From NCBI RefSeq assembly GCF_019745455.1, contig NZ_JAIETD010000034.1, forward strand, positions 1 to 64,000: a stretch of 64,000 bases of DNA, given 5' to 3'. This document shows, one piece after another, positions 27,454 through 34,727 of this stretch (positions within the stretch are counted from its first letter, which is position 1; the number at the start of each line of letters is the position of its first letter). Position numbers and translations under genes: made by a program. Below the pieces are notes generated by a model. It did not search any database and had not been told where the DNA came from. It worked only from the letters and a program-made list of their open reading frames with translations. Source of the stretch: Methylobacterium sp. GTDB taxonomy: Bacteria > Pseudomonadota > Alphaproteobacteria > Rhizobiales > Beijerinckiaceae.

Positions 27454-28314
27454 ATGAAGACCCTGCTCGTCCCGGTGGCCCTCCACGACGCCCTCGACTC
27501 GGTGTTTGAAACGACCCGCCTCGCGGCCGGGATGTTCGGCAGCCTGGTCGAGGGCGTATCCCTGCGCCCGGCCCTCGCGGAATATGTCCCCGTGGACATG
27601 GTCGGCGGCATGACGTGGCTGCGTGACGAGGAAGCCGACAAGGCAGAGGCCGATCAGGCGGGCCAACGCTTCGTCGCCTTCATGACGAGGGTCGGCCTAC
27701 CCCTTGCCCAGGACGGTCCCTGCACGCCGCAATCGGTGGCGCAGGCCGGTGCGCGCTACCGCTGGCGGCCGGACGTTCCCGCCGGCGATGCCTTCCTCGG
27801 CCATTATGCGCGACTGTTCACGGCAACCATCGTCGGCCGTCCCGGTACCGACGACGGCAGCCCCCGCATGACGACCTTCGAAACGGCCTTGTTCGAATCT
27901 GGGCGCCCAATCCTCGTGGCGCCCCCAGCACCTCCGACGAGCCTCGGCCAGGCGGTCCTGATCGCCTGGAACGGATCGACCGAAACCGCCCGCGCTGTCG
28001 CATTCTCGATGCCGTTCTTGCGCAAGGCCACCCGCATTCGTGTCATCAGCGTCGAGGGCGGCACGGTGCCCGGTCCGAGCGCAGAGGATCTCGCGCGAGC
28101 GCTGGCCTGCGAGGGCATCGACGCGGATTACCGCGCACTCCCGGCCGGCCGCCGGACCCCTGGGGAGGTATTCCTCACTGAAGCGCAGGAGTTCGGCTGC
28201 GACCTTCTGATCAAGGGCGCCTACACCCAGAGCCGCCTGCGCCAAATGATCTTCGGCGGCCCCACGGCCCATCTCCTGGCCTCCGCCGAGATCCCGATGC
28301 TGATGGCCCATTGA
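27454..28314 (+). CDS. Universal stress protein family protein
   Basis: A 286-residue protein with two UspA-like halves. It opens MKTLLVPVALHDALDSVFET and the second half begins QAVLIAWNGSTETARAVAFS. The nucleotide-binding region reads ELGCDLLIKGAYTQSRLRQM-like (here EFGCDLLIKGAYTQSRLRQM) followed by GGPTAHLLASAEIPMLMAH, matching the G-x2-G-x9-G(S/T) loop in degenerate form. The role is probably stress adaptation; whether it binds ATP is unclear. It stands alone. Confidence 0.85.
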   Translation: MKTLLVPVALHDALDSVFETTRLAAGMFGSLVEGVSLRPALAEYVPVDMVGGMTWLRDEEADKAEADQAGQRFVAFMTRVGLPLAQDGPCTPQSVAQAGARYRWRPDVPAGDAFLGHYARLFTATIVGRPGTDDGSPRMTTFETALFESGRPILVAPPAPPTSLGQAVLIAWNGSTETARAVAFSMPFLRKATRIRVISVEGGTVPGPSAEDLARALACEGIDADYRALPAGRRTPGEVFLTEAQEFGCDLLIKGAYTQSRLRQMIFGGPTAHLLASAEIPMLMAH

Positions 28315-28422
28315 GCGCTCGTGCCGAGTTCGAGGTAGCGCACAATTGACTTGCGCGCTCAGGCCATGAGGCAGACTCCGCCTCATCGGCTCCGATCGCA
28401 CGGCAACTCAAGAGGATATTGC

Positions 28423-29019
28423 ATGCAACGACAGATCCTGATCTGCGCCATGGCGCTCGGCCTCGCCGGCCCGGCCTGTGCCGACGGCCCCGTGACGCGG
28501 ATCCGCGGTGCGATCACGGCCATCGACGGCGAGACCCTGACGATCAAGGGCGGCGCCAGCGAGCCCGTGACCGTCAGGCTCGGCGAGGGCGTGAAGGTTG
28601 CCAGCGCCAACAAGGCCGAGATCGCCGATATCAAGCCGGACAGCTATATCGGCACCGCCGCGACGCCGCAGGCAGACGGCTCCCTCCGGGCCCTCGAAGT
28701 CGCCGTCTTCGCTCCGAGCATGCGTGGCACCGGCGAGGGTCATTACCCCTGGGATCTCGAGCCCGAGAACACGATGACCAACGGTGCCGTCGGCACGCTG
28801 ACGGGAACGACGAGCCGCACCATCACGGTGGGCTACAAGGGCGGCGAGAAGACCATTACGGTGCCGGAAGGCGCCCCGATCGTAGCTCTCGCACCCTCCG
28901 ATCGGAGTATCGTCAAGACCGGTGCGCGCGTGGTCGCCGTCACCCGCAAGGATGCTGGCGGCAATGTCGTGGCGGAACGGCTCATAGTCGGGGAGAACGG
29001 CACCGTACCGCCCATGTGA
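28423..29019 (+). CDS. Secreted DUF5666-like protein, first of a tandem pair
   Basis: A 198-residue protein. GAGGA precedes the ATG at 28423 and a signal peptide (RQILICAMALGLAGPACADG) follows. The mature part has two OB-like beta modules: TRIRGAITAIDGETLTIKGG and TVGYKGGEKTITVPEGAPIV. The ending GENGTVPPM matches the downstream paralog's GRNGTTPSM. The central TAATPQADGSLRALEVAVFA and MRGTGEGHYPWDL are also shared with it. I assign it to DUF5666-like exported proteins by pattern; the ligand is unknown. Confidence 0.65.
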   Translation: MQRQILICAMALGLAGPACADGPVTRIRGAITAIDGETLTIKGGASEPVTVRLGEGVKVASANKAEIADIKPDSYIGTAATPQADGSLRALEVAVFAPSMRGTGEGHYPWDLEPENTMTNGAVGTLTGTTSRTITVGYKGGEKTITVPEGAPIVALAPSDRSIVKTGARVVAVTRKDAGGNVVAERLIVGENGTVPPM

Positions 29020-29071
29020 CGATTACTGCCGGTCAGCCCGTCGCCTCGTCGTCCGACAGATCGGAGTTTCC

Positions 29072-29665
29072 ATGCTGAAGACCACCCTCTCCGTGCTGGC
29101 GCTGGCGTCTGGACTGGTCTCCGCTCGGGCGGACGACGTCGCGCGGTTCCGTGGGACGATCGAGGCGACCGACCGTACGACGCTGAAGGTCCGGCCGCAG
29201 ACCGGAGAGCCGGTGGGTTTTGCCATTGCGGAGGGTGCGAAGATCTTCGCGGCGACCGACGGCAAGCTCACCGACATCAAGCCGGAGAGCTACATCGGCA
29301 GCGCCGCAATCCCGCAACCGGACGGCACGCTGAAGGCGGTGCAGGTCACGGTCTTCGCCTCAAGCCTGCGTGGAACCGCGCCGGGTCACAACTCATGGGA
29401 TCTCGGCACCACCTCGACCGTGACGAATGGCGCCGTCAGCAGGCTTTCGGGCAGAAGCGGCCGGACGGTCACGGTGCAATACAAGGGCGGCGAAAAGACC
29501 ATCGCGGTGCCGCCGGACGTGCCCGTCTCCCTGCTCGAACCCGGCGACAAGAGTTTGATCGTCAAGGGCGCCAAGGTCGTGGCGGTCACCAAGGCTGTCG
29601 CCGGCGGCAAGCGCGAGGCGGTGCTCATCATCGTCGGCCGCAACGGCACCACACCCTCGATGTGA
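29072..29665 (+). CDS. Secreted DUF5666-like protein, second of a tandem pair
   Basis: A 197-residue paralog of the preceding protein, 52 bp downstream. It has a signal peptide (MLKTTLSVLALASGLVSARA), then RFRGTIEATDRTTLKVRPQT, IKPESYIGSAAIPQPDGTLK and QYKGGEKTIAVPPDVPVSLL in the same order. Conservation is strongest in the DIKP(D/E)SYIG and YKGGEKTI segments. A recent local duplication with divergence is likely. The two genes are probably co-transcribed and convergent with ugd. Confidence 0.65.
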   Translation: MLKTTLSVLALASGLVSARADDVARFRGTIEATDRTTLKVRPQTGEPVGFAIAEGAKIFAATDGKLTDIKPESYIGSAAIPQPDGTLKAVQVTVFASSLRGTAPGHNSWDLGTTSTVTNGAVSRLSGRSGRTVTVQYKGGEKTIAVPPDVPVSLLEPGDKSLIVKGAKVVAVTKAVAGGKREAVLIIVGRNGTTPSM

Positions 29666-29696
29666 GGGCCCCCGGGCGCAGCCCGTCGCGAAAGGT

Positions 29697-31019
29697 TCAG
29701 TCCTGCCCGTCGGCGTCAGCAATACCGACGCAGCGATAGGTGAAGCCGTGCCGCTCGGCCTCGGCCCGGCGATAGACGTTGCGTAGGTCGACGAGCACCG
29801 CGGCGTTCATCGACCCTCGCAGGCGGTCGAGATCGAGGGCCCGGAAGGCGTTCCATTCCGTGACGATGACGACGGCGTCGGCACCTTGCGCGCAGGCATA
29901 GGCATCCTCCGCATACGTCACGTCCGACAGGACGAGCCGCGCCTGATCCATCCCCTCAGGGTCGTAGGCGACGATCCGGGCTCCGCCATCCTGAAGGCCG
30001 GCGATGATCGAGAGCGAGGGGGCGTCGCGCATGTCGTCGGTGTTCGGCTTGAAGGTCAGGCCGAGGATCGCGACGGTCTTGCCCCTGACCGAGCCGCCGC
30101 AGGCCGCGATCACCTTCCTGGCCATGGCCCGTTTGCGGCTGTCGTTGACGGCCACAACCGTCTCGACGAGCCGCATCGGCGTGCCGGCATCCTGCGCCGT
30201 CTTGACCAAAGCCAGCGTGTCCTTGGGGAAGCACGAGCCGCCATAGCCGGGGCCGGCATGCAGGAACTTCGCCCCGATTCGGTTGTCGAGGCCGATGCCG
30301 CGGGCGACCTCCTGCACGTTCGCGCCCACCTGCTCGCACAGATCCGCGATCTCATTGATGAAAGTGATCTTGGTGGCGAGGAACGCATTGGCGGCGTATT
30401 TCGTCAGCTCGGCCGTGCGCCGGCCGGTGACGAGGATCGGGGCCTGGTTGAGGTAGAGCGGGCGGTAGACACGGCTCATGACTTCGGAGGCGCGCTCCTC
30501 CTCGGTGCCGATGACGATCCGGTCCGGCCGCTTGAAGTCCTCGATCGCCGCGCCTTCGCGCAGGAATTCCGGGTTGGAGACCACGGAGAATTCGGCATCG
30601 GGCCGGACCTCGCGGATGATGCGCTCGACCTCGTCGCCGGTGCCCACGGGAACCGTCGATTTGGTGACCACCACGGTGTAACCGGACAGCGACTCGGCGA
30701 TCTCACGGGCCGCCGCGAAGACGTAGGACAGGTCGGCAAAGCCATCGCCGCGGCGGGACGGGGTGCCGACCGCGATGAACACCGCATCGGCCTGAGCGAC
30801 CGCGGGCGCGAACTCCGTGGTGAAGCCGAGGCGCCCGCGCCGCACGTTCTCGGCGACGAGCGCTTCGAGACCCGGCTCGAAGATCGGCATCCGCCCGGCC
30901 TGCAGCGCCTCGATCTTGGACGGATCCTTGTCGACGCAGGTCACGTCATGCCCGAAATCGGCGAAGCAGGTGCCCGACACCAGGCCGACATAGCCCGAGC
31001 CGATCATCGTGATGCGCAT
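29697..31019 (-). CDS. ugd: UDP-glucose 6-dehydrogenase
   Basis: A 440-residue enzyme oxidising UDP-glucose to UDP-glucuronate with two NAD+, a precursor for acidic polysaccharides. The Rossmann motif MRITMIGSGYVGLVSG is at the N terminus. Later motifs are FIAVGTPS, STVPVGTGD, NPEFLREG, the catalytic Cys in GYGGSCFPKDT and the C-terminal GLTFKPNTDDMRDAPS. The ATG at 31019 is preferred (GGGAA upstream, start directly at the Rossmann strand). Beyond its upstream side lies the peptide cluster. Confidence 0.95.
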   Translation of the reverse strand: MRITMIGSGYVGLVSGTCFADFGHDVTCVDKDPSKIEALQAGRMPIFEPGLEALVAENVRRGRLGFTTEFAPAVAQADAVFIAVGTPSRRGDGFADLSYVFAAAREIAESLSGYTVVVTKSTVPVGTGDEVERIIREVRPDAEFSVVSNPEFLREGAAIEDFKRPDRIVIGTEEERASEVMSRVYRPLYLNQAPILVTGRRTAELTKYAANAFLATKITFINEIADLCEQVGANVQEVARGIGLDNRIGAKFLHAGPGYGGSCFPKDTLALVKTAQDAGTPMRLVETVVAVNDSRKRAMARKVIAACGGSVRGKTVAILGLTFKPNTDDMRDAPSLSIIAGLQDGGARIVAYDPEGMDQARLVLSDVTYAEDAYACAQGADAVVIVTEWNAFRALDLDRLRGSMNAAVLVDLRNVYRRAEAERHGFTYRCVGIADADGQD

Positions 31020-31428
31020 TGTTCCCGACCTTCCCGCCTGAGCCGAACCGTCGCTTCGCAAGGCTCGGCGTCACCGGCGCCATCGCACGCCCGGGCAGCG
31101 GCCGAGCATGCCGCAGTTGAGAAAACCCGCGCCCTGATAGGGGTACCGCGTCGCCATGTCACCCGCCGCCCTGGGTAAAGGCATGGCTCGACGAGGGTCC
31201 TTCGGGGAGCAACCTTGCTCTCGGCGTCCTGGCTCGAAAATCTTTGCCAGCGGCTGAACGCCTTCCCGCGAGCATGCGTAATCCGATTACGTAAGCACAA
31301 AATCCTACTTAGGTAAATTAATCATAAACTATTCCACGTTGAATTCGCGCTAGACTTCGCCATCAAATCCTATCAATTGATAACGACGTCAGTTGATCTG
31401 GTTTCGCCGATACAGGCTCTTGAAAACA
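31020..31428. other. Intergenic region between ugd and the first leader-peptide gene
   Basis: About 410 bases between divergent genes. The right part (31275-31390) is AT-rich and holds a 15-bp palindrome CGTAATCCGATTACG (31277-31291), TTACGTAA (31287-31294) and the CTACTTAGGTAAAT motif. No ORF is supported. Confidence 0.6.
31305..31318 (+). promoter_or_regulatory. Shared CTACTTASGTAAWT motif, copy 1
   Basis: CTACTTAGGTAAAT begins 124 bases before the start codon of the first leader-peptide gene. A near-identical copy begins 126 bases before the third (32154-32167). The nearby palindrome at 31277-31291 contains a related TTACGTAA. Confidence 0.5.
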
Positions 31429-31611
31429 ATGATTAGAGTCGAGCACGACTTTCTGGCTTCGCTTTCTGACGGGGGAACGGTCGTCACGAGCAACGGCGGT
31501 GTTGCGATCAATGGCGACAGCAAAGTCGTCCGTGGCGCCAATGCCGTGGGTGGAGCTCAAGGCAATGGATCCCAGACGCGCGGCAGGGGCCGATCCAGCC
31601 GAAAGTCCTAA
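31429..31611 (+). CDS. Double-glycine-leader precursor peptide A (60 aa)
   Basis: A 60-residue peptide starting MIRVEHDFLASLSDGG. The segment FLASLSDGG resembles a double-glycine leader with hydrophobic residues at the usual -4, -7 and -8-like positions, so cleavage after Gly16 is predicted. The core begins TVVTSNGGVAINGDSKVV and ends in a very basic tail (TRGRGRSSRKS). Core A shares SNGGVAING with peptide B although the leaders differ. The ribosome binding site is weak. No cysteine is present, so disulfide- or thioether-type maturation is excluded. Function is unknown; the export genes downstream suggest secretion. Confidence 0.6.
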   Translation: MIRVEHDFLASLSDGGTVVTSNGGVAINGDSKVVRGANAVGGAQGNGSQTRGRGRSSRKS

Positions 31612-31804
31612 ATCCGCCCATCATCGCAGAATTCTGCACGACCGCGAAACCGCGCTGCGTCGGCAGTCACCTACCCCTCGCAACCGCCAATCGCGGTGGC
31701 AGCCTAATGGCTGCGCCGTTATGCGGTCGCGGAGCGGGCAAGCCGGGTCGGTCCTCGAAGAGGGTTGGCTCGATCACAGCTACTCGATTGCAAGGAGGCA
31801 ACCC

Positions 31805-31981
31805 ATGACCAAGCTCGATCTCACCACCATGACCACGATCTCCGGCGGCGGCTACGGCGGCGGCGGCGGCGGCGGCAAGGCTAGCAACGGCGGTGTCGCG
31901 ATCAACGGCAACGGCAACTACGTCGCCTACGGCAACACCACGAACCAGAGCTCGAACAGCGGCTCGTCCAAGAAGTCCTGA
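31805..31981 (+). CDS. Double-glycine-leader precursor peptide B (58 aa)
   Basis: A 58-residue peptide with an excellent Shine-Dalgarno (AGGAGG, 31793-31798). The leader MTKLDLTTMTTISGG is nearly the same as that of peptide C. The predicted core starts with a Tyr and a run of seven glycines (GYGGGGGGGK), continues SNGGVAINGNGNYVAYGNTT and ends in Ser/Asn with SSKKS. There are no cysteines and almost no acidic residues. The Gly run is encoded by a GGC repeat, which may vary in length between strains. It is predicted to be cleaved and exported by the C39 ABC transporter encoded at 34728-36848. Confidence 0.75.
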   Translation: MTKLDLTTMTTISGGGYGGGGGGGKASNGGVAINGNGNYVAYGNTTNQSSNSGSSKKS

Positions 31982-32002
31982 TCGCCTCGCCGATCGAGAC
32001 CG

Positions 32003-32028
32003 TGAACGCTCGCTGAAGCGAGCGTTCA
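32003..32028. terminator. Hairpin after peptide B gene, terminator-like
   Basis: An 11-bp stem (core GAACGCTCGC / GCGAGCGTTC) with loop TGAA, 22 bases after the stop codon. No T-run follows on either strand, so it may be a processing or partial termination element rather than an intrinsic terminator. Confidence 0.4.
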
Positions 32029-32153
32029 TGCCATTCAACGGTCGATGCAGTGCAGGACGGCAGACGTCGATTGATTTCATTCTCTAGGCCGTCGCGGTCC
32101 ATTGCGACTCCCTGGTGATCGACTGCGTAGTCGCGCATTGCGAGCGCGTTAAT

Positions 32154-32167
32154 CTACTTACGTAATT
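32154..32167 (+). promoter_or_regulatory. Shared CTACTTASGTAAWT motif, copy 2
   Basis: CTACTTACGTAATT lies in an AT-rich stretch 126 bases before the start codon of peptide C. It matches copy 1 at 12 of 14 positions and is followed by another CTACTTA at 32168-32174. Confidence 0.5.
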
Positions 32168-32279
32168 CTACTTATCCTCAACAATATTCATCCTAGGGTA
32201 GACGACGCTTAATTCAGTGTGCACTGAGAGGCACGGAGTTAACCCTAATAGCTCCGTCGACCACCTGAGGATTGATCAC

Positions 32280-32399
32280 ATGCGCAAGCTCGACCTCGAT
32301 ACCCTGAAGACCGTTTCCGGCGGCACCAAGAACTACGGACATGACAAGGGCCATGACAAGGGCCACGGCAAGGGCGGCAAGGGCAAGGACAAGTCCTGA
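32280..32399 (+). CDS. Double-glycine-leader precursor peptide C (39 aa)
   Basis: A 39-residue peptide with TGAGGA upstream of its ATG. The leader MRKLDLDTLKTVSGG differs from leader B mainly by conservative changes. The 24-residue core is TKNYGHDKGHDKGHGKGGKG plus KDKS. It is extremely hydrophilic, with three His, many Lys and Gly, and a GHDK repeat that could bind metal ions or act as a cationic peptide. At DNA level the repeat is a tandem 12-base unit (ggccatgacaag). It lies 122 bp upstream of the acyltransferase gene, with a strong hairpin between. Confidence 0.75.
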   Translation: MRKLDLDTLKTVSGGTKNYGHDKGHDKGHGKGGKGKDKS

Positions 32400-32414
32400 T
32401 CCTTTAAGAGCTTC

Positions 32415-32442
32415 GGCATGCGGGAGGCTCCTCCCGCATGCC
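32415..32442. terminator. Strong hairpin after peptide C gene
   Basis: A perfect 12-bp stem (GGCATGCGGGAG / CTCCCGCATGCC) with loop GCTC, 15 bases after the peptide C stop. There is no T-run. It could stabilise the small peptide mRNA and lower read-through into the biosynthesis and export genes. Confidence 0.45.
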
Positions 32443-32521
32443 GGCACTTACAAGCATCCGTTGCGCTGGGACGGCACTCTTAACCTGTCGAAAAGCGGGT
32501 TGCGTTAGGGATGTCGTCACC

Positions 32522-33424
32522 ATGGACGAGATACCCGCCCTTCATCGACGCATCGCGAGCCTGCCACTGGCAGCCCGACGACATGCATTGCGGGCATCGT
32601 GGCTCGTCAAAACCGGCTTCGGCCGACATGGCGGTTTCGGCCTCGACACGACGCTCTGCAAAACCTTGCGGCTCGGTAACCGCGAATCCCGGCGCCTCGA
32701 CCGAGAAATCGCCTTTCACGACACCCTGACCGAACTCGAGTGGCTCTCCCTGCTCGTCCGCAGCACGGACGAGCTCATCGCCGATGCACGCCACGTCAGC
32801 ACCGAGGGCGAGGCCACCCTGGCCCGCGCTGCCGCATCCGGAGCGCCGGTGATCCTCGCGCCGCTCCACATGGGCAATTACGTCTTCGGCCTCGCTGCCA
32901 CGATGAGGACCTACTTTCCCGGCCGGCGGATGCTGATCCTTCGCGCCCGCGACGACCACGAGGCCGACACCCGGGTGATGGAACGCATCCGGGAGATCGG
33001 CACCGAGATGCGCTTCCTGCAGGTCTCGGACAAGGCGAGCTACGCCGAGGCCGTGCGCTTCGTGCGCCAGGGTGCCGTCGTCATCTATTTCATCGATCTG
33101 CCGCCGAGCTATGGCGGCCCCGTCGACGTGAACCTGCTCGGGCAGCCGATGCAGCTTGCCCTCGGCATCGACTCGCTGGCCCGCGTCGCCAACGCGACGG
33201 TGGTGCCGCTCTCCGTCACGTCGTCCCTCATCGGAGACACCGTCCATGTCGGGCGGGCCTTCGAGGTCGTGGATGTCGGCCGTGCCGAACGCATGCGGAT
33301 CGCTGGCTTGGTCTCGCGCCATGTGGAGGGCGCGATCCTTCGGGCACCGGGGCAGTGGCATCTCTGGCCGCGCCTCGACGAGTTCGTTCCCGTTTCCATC
33401 GCCGCGCCGGAAGCCGCCGAATGA
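32522..33424 (+). CDS. LpxL/HtrB-like acyltransferase, soluble, degenerate active site
   Basis: A 300-residue protein related to the lysophospholipid/lauroyl acyltransferase family of lipid A late acyltransferases. The region APVILAPLHMGNYVFGLAAT matches the family block that normally reads HxGNWE. Here the His (116) is kept but the acidic residue of the HX4(D/E) motif is Val121. GRRMLILRARDDHEADTRVM, AVVIYFIDLPPSYGGP and NATVVPLSVT match later family blocks. The N-terminal membrane helix usual for LpxL is absent. It ends in a 4-base overlap (ATGA) with the adaptor gene, so it is translationally coupled to the exporter. That position suggests it acts on the exported peptide or on a lipid needed for export; this is inference. 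Confidence 0.7.
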   Translation: MDEIPALHRRIASLPLAARRHALRASWLVKTGFGRHGGFGLDTTLCKTLRLGNRESRRLDREIAFHDTLTELEWLSLLVRSTDELIADARHVSTEGEATLARAAASGAPVILAPLHMGNYVFGLAATMRTYFPGRRMLILRARDDHEADTRVMERIREIGTEMRFLQVSDKASYAEAVRFVRQGAVVIYFIDLPPSYGGPVDVNLLGQPMQLALGIDSLARVANATVVPLSVTSSLIGDTVHVGRAFEVVDVGRAERMRIAGLVSRHVEGAILRAPGQWHLWPRLDEFVPVSIAAPEAAE

Positions 33425-34722
33425 CCTCCGCTGCCCCCGACTCGCCAGCTTCCGCGCCACCGAGCCTGGGCAACGCAGCCCGGGCGCTCGGCTCGTCGAT
33501 CCATGTCCGTCAGGACCGCGCGACGACCTGGCTAGCGATATTGTGCGGCGCCCTCGTCGTCGTCCTGATCTTCGTCACCACGCTCGGCCACTTCGCCCGA
33601 ACCGAGGCGGTTCGCGGCTACACTTCTGCAGCCTCCGGATTGTCGCGCCTCGACGCGCAGGTGAACGGCGTGGTCAAGGCGGTCCATGTGCCCCTCGGCG
33701 GCCTCGTCGCCGCCGGGCAGCCGATCCTCACGATCCGGCTGCGGGAGGTCACGAGCAACGGCATCTCGACCGTCGGCGCAGCCGCCGCGAGCCTGCGCCA
33801 GAAGCGCGCCAACCTCATCGAGAGCCGGACACGCCTCAACGCCTTCCTCGAATCGAGCGCAGGCGACAGCAGCCAACTCACAGAAACCCTCGACAACGTC
33901 ATCAAGGCCACGATCCAGAACGAGGAGGACATCCGCCGGGCCCATGGGCGCCAGGAAGAGATGGTCCGCCGGGTGCGCAAATACGTCGCCGCCGGCTACG
34001 CGACCCGCGATGCCCTGAACAGCTACGAGCGCACCGCCTTCGACTACGCCCGCCAGCTCTCCGAGATCCGGGTGCGGCGGGCAGAGCTGACCCAGCAGAG
34101 CACCGAGCGCGTCCGGACGCTTCAGCAGCTCGTCCTCGAGAAGCAGTCGCAGCTCTCGACCATCAACAGCGAGCTCGGCCTCGTCGAGGCGCAGCTCGCC
34201 GGAACCAGCGCGCAATCGGAGATCCAGATCATTGCGCCCTTCGCCGGGCAGGTCGCGGGGCTGATGGCGGAGGTCGGCTCCGCGGTCCAGGCCGAGCAGG
34301 TCGTGGCCGTGGTCGGCGATCCCGCCGCCGAGCCGGTCGTGGTGCTGGAGGTGCCGTCCCGCGCCATCGGCCTCGCCAAGGTCGGCCAGCGCGTGGTGCT
34401 GAAATACGATGCCTTCCCATTCAAGGTCTTCGGCGTCTCCCACGGTACGATCACGTCGATCGCCTCCTCGCCGATCAAGGCGCCGACCGTGACGTCGGAC
34501 AAGGAGGGCATGACCGATGGCCGCCCGGCCGCCGCACAGGCCATGGCGCAGCAATCGGTGTTCCGGGTCGAGGTGAAGCCGGAATCCAAGGTGATCCACG
34601 CCTATGGGCGCGACGAGGCCATCGCCCTCGGCTCGACCCTGTCGGCGGATATCGTGATCGAGCGCCGGCGCCTGATCGATTGGGTCCTCGACCCGATCCG
34701 GGCCATGCGCGGGCGGGGTTGA
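33421..34722 (+). CDS. HlyD-family membrane fusion protein of peptide exporter
   Basis: A 433-residue adaptor: one membrane helix (about 37-56), a lipoyl half around RLDAQVNGVVKAVHVPLGGL, a long coiled-coil hairpin (about 110-255, including RAELTQQSTERVRTLQQLVL), a second lipoyl half (IIAPFAGQVAGLMAEVGSAV) and a beta-barrel with FRVEVKPESKVIHAYG. This is the layout of adaptors that couple C39-peptidase ABC exporters to TolC channels. Both ends are tightly spaced: a 4-base overlap upstream and 5 bases to the exporter downstream. Confidence 0.88.
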   Translation: MTSAAPDSPASAPPSLGNAARALGSSIHVRQDRATTWLAILCGALVVVLIFVTTLGHFARTEAVRGYTSAASGLSRLDAQVNGVVKAVHVPLGGLVAAGQPILTIRLREVTSNGISTVGAAAASLRQKRANLIESRTRLNAFLESSAGDSSQLTETLDNVIKATIQNEEDIRRAHGRQEEMVRRVRKYVAAGYATRDALNSYERTAFDYARQLSEIRVRRAELTQQSTERVRTLQQLVLEKQSQLSTINSELGLVEAQLAGTSAQSEIQIIAPFAGQVAGLMAEVGSAVQAEQVVAVVGDPAAEPVVVLEVPSRAIGLAKVGQRVVLKYDAFPFKVFGVSHGTITSIASSPIKAPTVTSDKEGMTDGRPAAAQAMAQQSVFRVEVKPESKVIHAYGRDEAIALGSTLSADIVIERRRLIDWVLDPIRAMRGRG

Positions 34723-34727
34723 AGACG

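Noticed and set aside
31429..32399. Classical lantibiotic or microcin with cysteine-based modification
   Set aside because: None of the three precursor peptides contains a cysteine and no LanB/LanM, radical SAM or YcaO enzyme is nearby.
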